Assembly (NCBI RefSeq): GCF_001509795.1
Contig: NZ_LLZN01000091.1
Coordinates: forward strand, 1-64,000
DNA length: 64,000 nucleotides
Direction: 5' to 3'
Source: Streptomyces sp. NRRL WC-3605
Lineage (GTDB): Bacteria > Actinomycetota > Actinomycetes > Streptomycetales > Streptomycetaceae
Part shown: positions 8,699-17,191 of the stretch, one piece after another
Position numbering within the stretch: the first letter of the stretch is position 1
How the letters are laid out: each line of letters begins with the position of its first letter
Position numbers and translations under genes: made by a program
Notes under the pieces: generated by a model
The model's input: the letters and a program-made list of their open reading frames with translations, nothing else
Told to the model about the DNA's origin: nothing
The model's database searches: none

Positions 8699-9847
8699 AT
8701 GGGTGAGGACAGACGGCTCGCGGCCGTGGTCGCGTTGGCCCAGGGGATGGCGGCGGCGCACACCCCGCGCGAGTCCTGGCGGGCGGCCGCACTCGGGGCG
8801 TGCCGGGCGCTGGCGGGGAGTTTCGCCGCGCTGTCGGTGTGGGAGCGCGAGCTCGGGCGGTTGCGCGTCCTCGTGAATGTGGGGGACCGCACCCAGGGCG
8901 AGGAGGAGTTCCCGGCCGAGGAGACGTATCCCGTCCATCAGTTCCCGGAGATCACCGAGTTCCTGCACGAGCGGTGGGCGGCCGGCGGTGAGCCCGACGC
9001 CTGGGTGGAGACGGCCGAGGGTCCCTCCGCGGGCGACCCCGGGTACTGCCACCAGCGGGTCGCCGCGCTGCGCCGGCGCGGCCGTGGCTGCTGTGTGGTC
9101 GCTCCGATCGTGCTGCACGGGCGGGCCTGGGGGGAGCTGTATGTGGCGCGCCCCGCCGGGGTGCCCGTCTTCGGGCGCGGCGACGCCGACTTCGCGACCG
9201 TGCTGGCCTCGGTGGTGGCCGCCGGGCTCGCGCAGACCGAGCGGCTGGAGGAGGCCCGGCGGCTGGCGTTCACCGACTCCCTCACCGGACTGGCCAACCG
9301 CCGCGCCGTGGACGTCCGGCTGGAGGAGGCCGTGGAGCGGCATCGCGTCGACGGGGTCGTCGTCTCCCTCGTCGTGTGCGACCTGAACGGGCTCAAGCGG
9401 GTCAACGACACCCAGGGGCACGCCGTCGGCGACCGGCTGCTGGAGCGGTTCGGGTCGGTGCTGTCGCTGTGCGGGGCCATGCTGCCGGGCGCGCTCGCCG
9501 CCCGGCTCGGCGGGGACGAGTTCTGCCTGCTGGTGGTCGGTTCCCCGGCGGACGACGTGGTCAAGGCGGCCGACGAACTGTGTCGCCGGGCGGCAGAGTT
9601 GGAGCTGGGGGAGGGGGTGGCGTGCGGGGTCGCGTCCACCGAGGACCCGATCGGACCGGTGCGCAGCGCGCGGCGGCTGTTCCGGCTGGCGGACGCGGCC
9701 CAGTACCGTGCCAAGGCGCTGCGGGCCGAGCGGCCCGTGGTCGCGGGGCGCGAGGGGCCGGACGATCCGGTGGTACGGCTCGCCGACGCGGAGCCCTCCG
9801 GGGAGGGGGCCGTGGAGCGGCGGCGGTTCCGCGGGCGGGTGCCGTGA
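8699..9847 (+). CDS. GAF-GGDEF diguanylate cyclase
   Basis: A 382-residue cytoplasmic protein: a GAF-like sensor domain (about residues 20-180), a coiled linker (QTERLEEARRLA), then a GGDEF domain from about 190 with DSLTGLANRR, DLNGLKRVND and RLGGDEF. It should make cyclic di-GMP, the second messenger that holds Streptomyces in vegetative growth through BldD. The RxxD inhibitory site expected five residues before GGDEF is absent, so product inhibition is not predicted. A TAGCCT hexamer (8687-8692) seven bases upstream indicates a leaderless mRNA starting at the ATG; GTG 8696 is the alternative. It resembles the GAF-GGDEF (CdgE-type) proteins of Streptomyces. Confidence 0.9.
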   Translation: MGEDRRLAAVVALAQGMAAAHTPRESWRAAALGACRALAGSFAALSVWERELGRLRVLVNVGDRTQGEEEFPAEETYPVHQFPEITEFLHERWAAGGEPDAWVETAEGPSAGDPGYCHQRVAALRRRGRGCCVVAPIVLHGRAWGELYVARPAGVPVFGRGDADFATVLASVVAAGLAQTERLEEARRLAFTDSLTGLANRRAVDVRLEEAVERHRVDGVVVSLVVCDLNGLKRVNDTQGHAVGDRLLERFGSVLSLCGAMLPGALAARLGGDEFCLLVVGSPADDVVKAADELCRRAAELELGEGVACGVASTEDPIGPVRSARRLFRLADAAQYRAKALRAERPVVAGREGPDDPVVRLADAEPSGEGAVERRRFRGRVP

Positions 9848-9886
9848 CCGGGGCGGCCCGGTAAGGGGTGGAGCGGCCACCCACTA

Positions 9887-9915
9887 GTGACATCTTCGTC
9901 TTCACTGCGTACGCT
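9887..9915 (+). promoter_or_regulatory. Predicted leaderless promoter of hutH
   Basis: GTGACA (9887-9892), a 17-base spacer and TACGCT (9910-9915) form a good vegetative-type promoter. The expected start point about seven bases on coincides with the hutH ATG at 9923, and no ribosome site is present, so the transcript is probably leaderless. Confidence 0.6.
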
Positions 9916-9922
9916 CCTGAAT

Positions 9923-11467
9923 ATGGATATGCACACTGTGGTGGTGGGGACGTCCGGGGTCACCGCGTCCGACGTCCTCGCCGTGGCACGCGGCGGAGCC
10001 CGCGTCGAGCTGTCGTCGCAGGCGATCGAGGCCCTCGCCGCCGCCCGCGAGATCGTGGACGCGCTGGCGGCCAAGCCCGAGCCCGTCTACGGCGTCTCCA
10101 CCGGTTTCGGCGCCCTCGCGACCCGGCACATCAGCCCGGAGCTGCGGGCCCAGCTGCAGCGCAACATCGTCCGCTCGCACGCCGCGGGCATGGGCCCCCG
10201 GGTGGAGCGGGAGGTCGTCCGGGCGCTGATGTTCCTGCGTCTGAAGACCGTCTGCTCGGGCCACACGGGCGTACGGCCGGAGGTCGCGCAGACCATGGCC
10301 GACGTCCTCAACGCCGGGATCACGCCCGTCGTCCACGAGTACGGCTCCCTCGGCTGCTCCGGCGACCTCGCCCCGCTGTCGCACTGCGCCCTCGCGCTGA
10401 TGGGCGAGGGCGACGCCGAGGGCCCCGACGGTGTCGTGCGGCCCGCCCGCGACCTCCTCGCCGCGCACGGCATCGAGCCCGTCGAACTGCGCGAGAAGGA
10501 GGGCCTCGCCCTCCTCAACGGCACCGACGGCATGCTCGGCATGCTGGTCATGGCCCTCGCCGACCTCGACACCCTCTACAAGTCCGCCGACGTCACCGCC
10601 GCCCTCTCGCTGGAGGCCCTCCTCGGCACCGACCGGGTGCTGGCGCCCGAGCTGCACGCCATCCGCCCGCACCCGGGGCAGGGTGCCTCCGCCGCCAACA
10701 TGGCCGCCGTGCTGAAGGGTTCGGAGCTCACCGGGCACCACCAGGACGACGCGCCCCGCGTCCAGGACGCCTACTCCGTGCGCTGCGCCCCGCAGGTCGC
10801 CGGCGCCGGGCGGGACACGATCGCGCACGCCCGGCTGGTCGCCGAGCGCGAACTGGCCTCGGCCGTCGACAACCCCGTGGTGCTGCCCGACGGCCGCGTG
10901 GAGTCCAACGGCAACTTCCACGGGGCGCCCGTCGCCTACGTGCTCGACTTCCTCGCCATCGCCGCCGCCGACCTCGCGTCCATCGCCGAGCGCCGCACCG
11001 ACCGGCTGCTGGACAAGAACCGCAGCCACGGGCTGCCGCCGTTCCTCGCCGACGACGCCGGTGTCGACTCGGGCCTGATGATCGCCCAGTACACGCAGGC
11101 CGCCCTGGTCAGCGAGATGAAGCGGCTGGCCGTGCCCGCCTCGGCGGACTCGATCCCGTCGTCCGCCATGCAGGAGGACCACGTCTCGATGGGCTGGTCG
11201 GCGGCCCGCAAGCTGCGCACCGCCGTCGGCAACCTTGCGCGTGTCCTCGCCGTCGAGCTGTACGCGGCCACCCGCGCGATAGAGCTGCGCGACGGGCTCA
11301 CCCCGGCGCCGGCCTCCCGCCAGGTCATCGACGCCGCGCGGACGGCGGGCGTCCAGGGCGCCGGGCCCGACCGGTTCCTCGCCCCCGACCTCGAAGCGGC
11401 GGACGCCTTCGTGCGTACCGGGCAGCTGGTCGCGGCGGTGGAGAAGGTCACCGGTCCGCTGCTGTGA
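9923..11467 (+). CDS. hutH: Histidine ammonia-lyase
   Basis: A 514-residue aromatic amino acid lyase beginning MDMHTVVVGTSG, nearly identical in layout to the S. griseus enzyme. It deaminates L-histidine to urocanate, the first step of histidine use. YGVSTGFGALATRH (catalytic Tyr loop), GSLGCSGDLAPLSH (MIO cofactor site), FHGAPVA and SSAMQEDHVSMGW are present. The MIO triad is Cys-Ser-Gly rather than the usual Ala-Ser-Gly. The ATG at 9923 is chosen; it sits at the predicted +1 of a promoter and lacks a ribosome site. No other hut gene is adjacent. A strong terminator follows at 11492. Confidence 0.95.
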   Translation: MDMHTVVVGTSGVTASDVLAVARGGARVELSSQAIEALAAAREIVDALAAKPEPVYGVSTGFGALATRHISPELRAQLQRNIVRSHAAGMGPRVEREVVRALMFLRLKTVCSGHTGVRPEVAQTMADVLNAGITPVVHEYGSLGCSGDLAPLSHCALALMGEGDAEGPDGVVRPARDLLAAHGIEPVELREKEGLALLNGTDGMLGMLVMALADLDTLYKSADVTAALSLEALLGTDRVLAPELHAIRPHPGQGASAANMAAVLKGSELTGHHQDDAPRVQDAYSVRCAPQVAGAGRDTIAHARLVAERELASAVDNPVVLPDGRVESNGNFHGAPVAYVLDFLAIAAADLASIAERRTDRLLDKNRSHGLPPFLADDAGVDSGLMIAQYTQAALVSEMKRLAVPASADSIPSSAMQEDHVSMGWSAARKLRTAVGNLARVLAVELYAATRAIELRDGLTPAPASRQVIDAARTAGVQGAGPDRFLAPDLEAADAFVRTGQLVAAVEKVTGPLL

Positions 11468-11491
11468 GCCGGCGGCCGTCCCCGTGACGGC

Positions 11492-11524
11492 AAAAGGGGC
11501 CCCGTCGTGCGACAGGGCCCCTTT
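11492..11524. terminator. Bidirectional hairpin terminator after hutH
   Basis: AAAGGGGCCC and GGGCCCCTTT form a perfect 10-base stem, and the loop itself pairs (GTCG-TG-CGAC), giving a near-continuous hairpin. The A and T ends let it serve both hutH and the convergent lipoprotein gene. Confidence 0.85.
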
Positions 11525-11538
11525 GTGGCGTGCGGACG

Positions 11539-12342
11539 TTACTTCAGCTTGGCCGCCTGCGCATCGATGACGGCGGCGGGGACGCTGTACGTCTTGTCCG
11601 TCATCATCAGGCCGATGTTCATCGTGTAGTACGTCGCGATCGTCGCGCCGTGCCGCACCACCTCGACGTGGGTCGTGGCGACGTCACCGTCCTCGGCGTC
11701 GCTCGACACCGTGAACGCGACCGACTCGTCGCCCGCGCCGGACGCCTTCTCGGAGGTGAGCTTGGTGAGCTTCTGGTCCGTGCCCTGGATGGTCAGGGTG
11801 AAGCCGCCCGCGCAGCCGTCCACCGCGTCCGACACGGACTTGAAGGTCTGCTCGGCACCGTCACCGTCGTACGAGGACAGGCCGACGACGGTCATGTCCA
11901 GGCTCATCGCGTCGGTGAGCGAGTCCTCGATCTCACCCTCCGTCAGGTCCTCCAGGGACTTGGAGGCGTTGTCGGTGGGCTTCTGCTTGTCCTGCTGGAC
12001 CATGACGGCCGCGTTCGAGGCCGAGTCGCCCGGCGCCATGCCGCCCATGGCGTAGGCGATCGGCGCGCACTTCTCGTCGGCGCTCTTGATCTGGTCCTTG
12101 GACTTCGGCAGTTGCTTGCCGGAGGCGTCCACCTTGTAGCCCTCGACATCGCCGTCGGCGATGATCGCCTTCTTCAATTCCGCGGCGCTGAGCGCCTTCG
12201 CGGCCTTCGTGTCCTTCGCGGCCTGCCCGTCCGACGCGTTCGACGCGTCGTCAGACCCCCCACCGCAACCCGTGACAAGGGCGAGCGACAGCGCGCTCAC
12301 GGCAACCGTGGCGGCTACACGCACGCCCGATGATCTCTTCAT
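11539..12342 (-). CDS. Secreted lipoprotein, function unknown
   Basis: A 267-residue protein with a lipoprotein signal: MKRSSGVRVAATVAVSALSL then LVTGC, where Cys26 would be lipidated. The mature part is Asp/Lys/Ser rich and has no domain I recognise; it carries two further cysteines (in KCAPIAYAMG and GCAGGFTL) that could form a disulfide in the exported protein. Its layout is reminiscent of LpqN/LppX-like or 'sensor domain' actinobacterial lipoproteins but this is not firm. Stop codon TAA lies close to the shared terminator with hutH. The ATG is followed by a typical KR-rich n-region. Confidence 0.8.
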   Translation of the reverse strand: MKRSSGVRVAATVAVSALSLALVTGCGGGSDDASNASDGQAAKDTKAAKALSAAELKKAIIADGDVEGYKVDASGKQLPKSKDQIKSADEKCAPIAYAMGGMAPGDSASNAAVMVQQDKQKPTDNASKSLEDLTEGEIEDSLTDAMSLDMTVVGLSSYDGDGAEQTFKSVSDAVDGCAGGFTLTIQGTDQKLTKLTSEKASGAGDESVAFTVSSDAEDGDVATTHVEVVRHGATIATYYTMNIGLMMTDKTYSVPAAVIDAQAAKLK

Positions 12343-12384
12343 GATCGGACTATGAAGGCCGCGTCAAAGAATCGTCAAGATATT

Positions 12385-12729
12385 TCAGAAACCGAGATGT
12401 TCGCGACGCACCGAGTAGGCGACGAACCCCGCGCCGAGCGCGAGGAAGGCCGTCCCGCCCACGATGTACGGGGTGGTGTCGAAGCTTCCGGTATCGGCGA
12501 GCCGGGTGTCCTGTGCACTCTCGGCGGTGCCGTCCGTGCTGGTGGAGGCGGCGCGCGCCTGCTGGGTCACCTGGACGGAGGGGGTCGCCGTGGGTTCCGT
12601 TCTCGCCGGTTCCCCACCTGTGGCGTTGGCGGAGGGCACGAACCACAGGGCGCCCAGCAGGGCTCCCGCGGCGGTGGCGGTCAGCAGCGATCGGCGTGCG
12701 GTGGACGACGATCGGTGAGCGGCGGACAC
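12385..12729 (-). CDS. Small LAXTG-type sortase substrate
   Basis: A 114-residue surface protein. It has a signal peptide (SLLTATAAGALLGALWFVPSANA), a Ser/Thr/Ala-rich mature segment of about 50 residues, then LADTG, a hydrophobic helix (YIVGGTAFLALGAGFVAYS) and a basic tail VRREHLGF. LAXTG is the motif used by class E sortases, the housekeeping sortases of Streptomyces that anchor chaplins and other coat proteins to peptidoglycan. The GTG start follows AAGGGG with an 11-base gap. It is upstream of the lipoprotein gene on the same strand, 42 bases apart, so the two may be co-transcribed. Confidence 0.8.
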   Translation of the reverse strand: MSAAHRSSSTARRSLLTATAAGALLGALWFVPSANATGGEPARTEPTATPSVQVTQQARAASTSTDGTAESAQDTRLADTGSFDTTPYIVGGTAFLALGAGFVAYSVRREHLGF

Positions 12730-12838
12730 GGAATATCGATCCCCTTGCGCTAGCGGCGAATTGGCCGTGTGGGCCGATGGTAGTGAAAGTCGCGGGTCAC
12801 GGGAAAGTCACGGGAGAAATGAGCCGTACGCTCCGGGT

Positions 12839-13201
12839 ATGAGTACACCGGAAAACACGCGTTTTGTACGTCTTCGTCTGGAGCTCGTCGTGGAGGTGGA
12901 CGACGAGGGGGCCGTGCGGGACGCCGCGCTGGGGCGCATCGAGGGCGAGGCCGCCGAGGGTGGTCTGCCCGAGGACGAGCGGGCGCACGCCGAGACCGCT
13001 GTGACGGAAGACACTGCGGAGGCGCTGGCCTATCTCGTGGATCCGTTCGACCTGGTCAGTGAGGTGCCGGGGATCGAGCTCACCCAGGCCTCCTGGTCGA
13101 CCGAGTCCATCGACTACGACCCGGATTCGCCCGAGTGGGACCTCGGCGAGGATGATGGCGAGGAGGACTTCGACGACGAAGAGCCCACGCGGGCCGGCTG
13201 A
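12839..13201 (+). CDS. Conserved acidic cytoplasmic protein, function unknown
   Basis: A 120-residue, strongly acidic protein (MSTPENTRFVRLRLELVVEV, ending in a run of Asp/Glu). There is no signal peptide or membrane helix; the N-terminal half looks like an alternating beta-strand and helix fold, and the C-terminal 25 residues are likely disordered. A TACGCT hexamer (12827-12832) six bases before the ATG indicates a leaderless transcript; the open frame upstream has no ribosome site. It is divergent from the sortase substrate gene and followed by a terminator hairpin. I do not recognise the family beyond being common in Streptomyces. Confidence 0.72.
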   Translation: MSTPENTRFVRLRLELVVEVDDEGAVRDAALGRIEGEAAEGGLPEDERAHAETAVTEDTAEALAYLVDPFDLVSEVPGIELTQASWSTESIDYDPDSPEWDLGEDDGEEDFDDEEPTRAG

Positions 13202-13222
13202 GGCGTCTTGGGGAAATCGTGA

Positions 13223-13248
13223 CCCCGGACGGCAACCGCCGCCCGGGG
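13223..13248 (+). terminator. Hairpin terminator after the acidic protein gene
   Basis: CCCCGGACGGC and GCCGCCCGGGG pair over 11 positions with one mismatch around a four-base AACC loop, 21 bases past the stop codon. A short T pair follows. Confidence 0.7.
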
Positions 13249-13420
13249 TTCCGTCGTCTCATGGGGCGCACGCACCGAGACCAGCACCACCGGACACGAC
13301 CGAGGTGGTGTGCCCCACACATGACAGGGATGTGGAACGGGACGGACCGGTCGTAGCGTTGAAGATCCTTGACGGGGCTCTCGGGCGTATGGGGATTCGG
13401 GAACGATGGAGAAGCGTGTG

Positions 13421-14665
13421 ATGACGAAAAGCAAGCGGCGCAAGGGCCTGGCGGCCGCGTCCGCTCTGCTCGGCGGTGTCCTGGTGCTCTCGGCCTGCTC
13501 GGGCGGTGACGACGGCGCCTCGGGCGGCGGCGACACCTCGCAGGCCAAGGTCGACGAGGCCGCAGCCAAGAAGACCTCCGAGGCGCAGATCAAGATCACG
13601 CCGAAGGACGGTACCGACAACGCCTCCATCAACAACTCCGCCGCCGTCACCGTGAGCAAGGGATCGCTCACGGAGGTCAAGATGACGACCGCCGACGGTG
13701 CCGCCGTCGAGGGTCAGATATCCGCGGACAAGACGAGCTGGAAGCCCAGCGGCCCGCTGAAGCGCTCGACGACCTACAAGATCCAGGTGACCGCCAAGGA
13801 CGCCAAGGGCCTGGAGGCCCACGAGAACGGCTCCTTCACCACCGTCTCCCCGGACAACAGCTTCCTCGGCTACTTCACGCCGGAGGACGGCTCCACCGTC
13901 GGTGTCGGGATGCCCGTGTCGATCAACTTCGACAAGGCGATCACCAACAAGGCCGCCGTGCAGAAGGCCGTCTCCGTCAACTCCACCAGCGGCCAGGAAG
14001 TCGTCTGCCACTGGTTCAACGACAAGCGCATGGACTGCCGCCCCCAGGACTACTGGAAGGAAGGCTCCACGGTCACCCTGAAGATGGCCCTGGACGGCGT
14101 CGAGGGCGCCGACGGCGTCTACGGCGTCCAGCAGAAGACGGTCAACTTCAAGATCGGCCGCAACCAGGTCTCCTACGTCGACGCGAAGACCAAGCAGATG
14201 CGCGTCACGCAGAACGGCAAGGTCGTCAAGACCATTCCGATCTCGGCCGGCTCCCCGGACAACAAGACGTACGAAGGCGTCATGGTGATGTCGGAGAAGT
14301 TCAAGGAGACGCGCATGAACGGCGCGACCGTGGGCTTCACGGACGACGACGGCAAGGGCGAGTACGACATCAAGGACGTGCCGCATGCCATCCGCCTGTC
14401 CACCTCGGGCACCTTCATCCACGGCAACTACTGGGGCGCCAAGTCGATCTTCGGCAGCGTGAACACCAGCCACGGCTGTGTCGGCCTGTCCGACACCAAG
14501 GGCGCCAACGACAAGGGCACCGCCGGGTACTGGTTCTTCAACAACTCCATGGTCGGTGACGTCGTCGTCGTCCAGAACACCGGCGACAAGACCATCGCCC
14601 CGGACAACGGCCTCAACGGCTGGAACCTCGACTGGGCCCAGTGGAAGGCCGGCTCGGCCGTCTGA
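13421..14665 (+). CDS. Lipoprotein L,D-transpeptidase (Ldt)
   Basis: A 414-residue exported enzyme. A basic n-region (MTKSKRRKG) and hydrophobic core end at lipobox LSAC (Cys26). Two Ig-like domains follow (about residues 50-250), then the YkuD catalytic domain with HGNYWGAKSIFG and SHGCVGLSD; the Cys in SHGCVG (residue 353) is the nucleophile. It makes 3-3 cross-links between meso-DAP-type stems (LL-DAP in Streptomyces) or anchors proteins to the wall. The start is placed at 13421 because GGAG lies nine bases upstream; ATG 13406 would add MEKRV. Neighbouring genes are also surface proteins. A terminator hairpin follows at 14689. Confidence 0.92.
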   Translation: MTKSKRRKGLAAASALLGGVLVLSACSGGDDGASGGGDTSQAKVDEAAAKKTSEAQIKITPKDGTDNASINNSAAVTVSKGSLTEVKMTTADGAAVEGQISADKTSWKPSGPLKRSTTYKIQVTAKDAKGLEAHENGSFTTVSPDNSFLGYFTPEDGSTVGVGMPVSINFDKAITNKAAVQKAVSVNSTSGQEVVCHWFNDKRMDCRPQDYWKEGSTVTLKMALDGVEGADGVYGVQQKTVNFKIGRNQVSYVDAKTKQMRVTQNGKVVKTIPISAGSPDNKTYEGVMVMSEKFKETRMNGATVGFTDDDGKGEYDIKDVPHAIRLSTSGTFIHGNYWGAKSIFGSVNTSHGCVGLSDTKGANDKGTAGYWFFNNSMVGDVVVVQNTGDKTIAPDNGLNGWNLDWAQWKAGSAV

Positions 14666-14688
14666 GCCACCCCCGTCCCCCGCACGAC

Positions 14689-14716
14689 CCGATGCCGCCC
14701 CCAGGGGCGGCATCGG
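14689..14716 (+). terminator. Hairpin terminator after the L,D-transpeptidase gene
   Basis: CCGATGCCGCCCC and GGGGCGGCATCGG form a perfect 13-base stem with a minimal loop, 24 bases past the stop codon. Confidence 0.85.
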
Positions 14717-14739
14717 CGTTTCCGGGACCGTACGGGCCT

Positions 14740-14772
14740 TCTCATCCCCCTCTTATCGCGGCCTTATCGCGT
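14740..14772 (+). promoter_or_regulatory. Three 11-bp direct repeats upstream of the ABC permease
   Basis: TCTCATCCCCC (14740), TCTTATCGCGG (14751) and CCTTATCGCGT (14762) are consecutive 11-base units. Head-to-tail repeats with one-helical-turn spacing are the usual binding pattern of OmpR/PhoB-type response regulators. They end 30 bases before the permease ATG and just before a TAGCTT -10-like hexamer at 14789-14794. Confidence 0.6.
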
Positions 14773-14801
14773 CATCAGGCGCCGCCCATAGCTTGCGGCG
14801 C

Positions 14802-16265
14802 ATGTTCTTCACCTACCTGAGGCGCGAGCTGCGCCGCCGCCGAAAGGCGGCCCTCGTCGTCGCTTCCGGGCTCGCGCTGGGCATCGCGCTGGTCATCGTG
14901 GTCACCTCGGTGTCCTCCGGCATGAGCAGGGCCCAGGACAAGGTCCTGCAGTCCCTGTACGGCCTGGGCACGGACATGACCGTCACCAAGGCCGCCGAGC
15001 CCGCGCCGAGCGCGTCGGAGCGCCCGCGCTTCCGGTTCGACGCCCGGGACGACGACTCCGGCGACGAGCAGTCCAGCGACCTCGTCATGGTCCAGGGCTT
15101 CCAGACGCTGCCCGCCTCCACCGTCACGAAGGTCGGCAGGCAGGAGGGTGTCGCCGACGCGGTCGGCGGGCTCAGTCTGCACGTCCTCAAGGTCAGCGGC
15201 GAGTTCACCCGCGGCCGGTTCCAGCAGGACGGGAACGGCGGGCAGCGCGCTCCCGGACAGGGCGGCACCGGGCAGCCGCAGGGCGAAGTGCGCGGCGGCG
15301 GCGCCGACTTCGACGTCAACAGCTACTCCGTCTACGGCGCCGACGTCACCAGGACCGGCCTCGGCCCCCTGACCACCTCGAAGATCACCAGCGGCCGCAC
15401 GTTCAAGGCGACGGAGACCGACGCGAAGGTCGTGATCGCCGACACCTCCTACGCCAAGGAGAAGAAGCTCAGGACCGGCTCGACCGTCACGGTCAAGGGC
15501 ACGAAGTTCACGGTCATCGGCATCGCCACCCCCGACAGCGGGGACGCGGCGGCCAACCTGTACATGCCGCTGAAGCGGGCGCAGACCCTCGCCGACGCCG
15601 AGGACGAGGTCACCACCATCTATGTGCGGGCCACCGGCTCCCAGCACATCGACGCCGTGAAGTCGGCCATCCAGACGCACGTCTCCGGTACGACGGTGAC
15701 GACCTCCGCCGACCTCGCGGACACGGTGTCCGGCTCCCTGTCCACGGCGTCCTCGCTCGCCACCCGCGTCGGCACCTGGCTGTCCGTCGCGGTGCTCGTG
15801 GCCGCGTTCCTGGTGGCCGGGCTGCTGACCTCCTCGGCGGTCTCGCGCCGGGTGCGGGAGTTCGGCACCCTCAAGGCGCTCGGCTGGAAGTCGGGCCGGG
15901 TGACCCGGCAGGTCGTCGGCGAGGCGGTCGTCAACGGCCTGCTCGGCGGCGTCCTGGGCATCGCGGTCGGCCTGGCCGGCGCCTACGCGGTGACCGCCGT
16001 CAGCCCGACGCTCCAGGCGGAGCTGGGCGGCGGCGGCCCCGGGGGAGGCGGCATGAGCGGACCCGCCGGAGGGGGCGGCTTCGGCGGCCCCGCGCGGGAG
16101 AGCGCGGCCCGGACGCTGGAGGTCGCCCTGACCGCGCCGGTCAGCCTCACCACGGTGGGCCTGGCGGTCGGCCTCGCGGTGGCGGGCGGCCTGATCGCGG
16201 GCGCGTTCGGCGGCTGGCGGGCCTCACGGCTGCGCCCCGCGGACGCACTACGCCGCGTCGAGTAG
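14802..16265 (+). CDS. FtsX/MacB-type ABC transporter permease
   Basis: A 487-residue permease. One transmembrane helix near the N-terminus (LVVASGLALGIALVIVVTSV) is followed by a large extracytoplasmic MacB-like domain (about residues 45-310) with a Gly/Gln-rich loop, then three C-terminal helices of the FtsX domain, including the conserved RRVREFGTLKALGWKSGRVTRQ coupling helix. Such transporters use mechanotransmission rather than classic transport and often handle antimicrobial peptides or envelope stress. A TAGCTT hexamer seven bases before the ATG suggests leaderless transcription. The partner ATPase gene starts 48 bases downstream. Direct repeats upstream point to two-component control. 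Confidence 0.9.
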   Translation: MFFTYLRRELRRRRKAALVVASGLALGIALVIVVTSVSSGMSRAQDKVLQSLYGLGTDMTVTKAAEPAPSASERPRFRFDARDDDSGDEQSSDLVMVQGFQTLPASTVTKVGRQEGVADAVGGLSLHVLKVSGEFTRGRFQQDGNGGQRAPGQGGTGQPQGEVRGGGADFDVNSYSVYGADVTRTGLGPLTTSKITSGRTFKATETDAKVVIADTSYAKEKKLRTGSTVTVKGTKFTVIGIATPDSGDAAANLYMPLKRAQTLADAEDEVTTIYVRATGSQHIDAVKSAIQTHVSGTTVTTSADLADTVSGSLSTASSLATRVGTWLSVAVLVAAFLVAGLLTSSAVSRRVREFGTLKALGWKSGRVTRQVVGEAVVNGLLGGVLGIAVGLAGAYAVTAVSPTLQAELGGGGPGGGGMSGPAGGGGFGGPARESAARTLEVALTAPVSLTTVGLAVGLAVAGGLIAGAFGGWRASRLRPADALRRVE

Positions 16266-16312
16266 CGGCCGGGAACGACGCCCACCACCCCGAACCCGAC
16301 CCAGGAGCCACC

Positions 16313-17029
16313 ATGTACGAACTCAGGAACGTCACCAAGCGCTACACCCGCGGCAAGGACACCGTCCTCGCCCTCGACGCGATCGATCTCACCGTCCCGG
16401 ACGGAGACCGGCTCGTCATCCAGGGCCCCACCGGCGGCGGCAAGTCGACGCTGCTGCAGATGCTGGGCGGCCTGGACCGGCCGACCTCCGGCGAGGTCGC
16501 CCTCGACGGCACCGACCTGACGGGGCTGCCCGAGGCCCGGCTGACCCGGGTCCGCAGCGAGAACATCGGCTTCGTCTTCCAGTCCTTCAACCTCATCCCC
16601 ACCCTCACCGCCCAGGAGAACGTGGAGACCGCGCTGGTCCCGCTCGGCCTGAAGGCCCGCGAGCGCCGGGAGCGGGCCGCCGAGGCGCTCGACTCCGTGG
16701 GCCTGGGCGAGCGGCTCGGCCATCTGCCGTCCGAGATGTCCGGCGGCCAGCAGCAGCGGGTGGCCGTCGCCCGCGCCCTCGTCAAGCGGCCCAAGGTGCT
16801 CCTCGCGGACGAACCCACCGGCAACCTCGACGAGTCGACGCGCGACGAGATCATGGACGTGCTCGAACGCATGTGGCAGGAGCTGGGGTTGACCTTCATC
16901 ATGGTCACCCACGACTCGGCGATCGCGCGGAAGGCCCCGCGGGTGGCGACCATCCGCAAGGGACGCATCACCGTCAAGGAGAACGCCAAGACTCAACCCC
17001 GCGACTGTGTAACGGAGTTGGGCAGGTGA
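16313..17029 (+). CDS. ABC transporter ATPase (MacB/LolD type)
   Basis: A 238-residue ATPase with Walker A (GPTGGGKST), Q-loop (FVFQSFNLIPTLTA), signature (SGGQQQR), Walker B (VLLADEPTGNLDE) and H-loop (VTHD). The TGNLDE form is typical of the MacB/LolD/FtsE class that pairs with FtsX-type permeases, matching the gene immediately upstream. It begins 48 bases after the permease stop with a CAGGAG ribosome site, so the two form an operon. The C-terminal tail (KENAKTQPRD...) is variable and has no known role. Confidence 0.93.
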   Translation: MYELRNVTKRYTRGKDTVLALDAIDLTVPDGDRLVIQGPTGGGKSTLLQMLGGLDRPTSGEVALDGTDLTGLPEARLTRVRSENIGFVFQSFNLIPTLTAQENVETALVPLGLKARERRERAAEALDSVGLGERLGHLPSEMSGGQQQRVAVARALVKRPKVLLADEPTGNLDESTRDEIMDVLERMWQELGLTFIMVTHDSAIARKAPRVATIRKGRITVKENAKTQPRDCVTELGR

Positions 17030-17191
17030 GGTAACAGTCGCCCGGCGTGCCCGCCAACTCGCGCCGCTCCCTTGAGGCGTGAGATCACCCCTCGGCATAC
17101 TGCGTGATCCGGGGGGCGACGCGCATGCGTACGGGACCACCCCCGGACGGGTGAGCCGGGAGCTCACCCGGTTCTTCTGCAAGGGGGAAAC

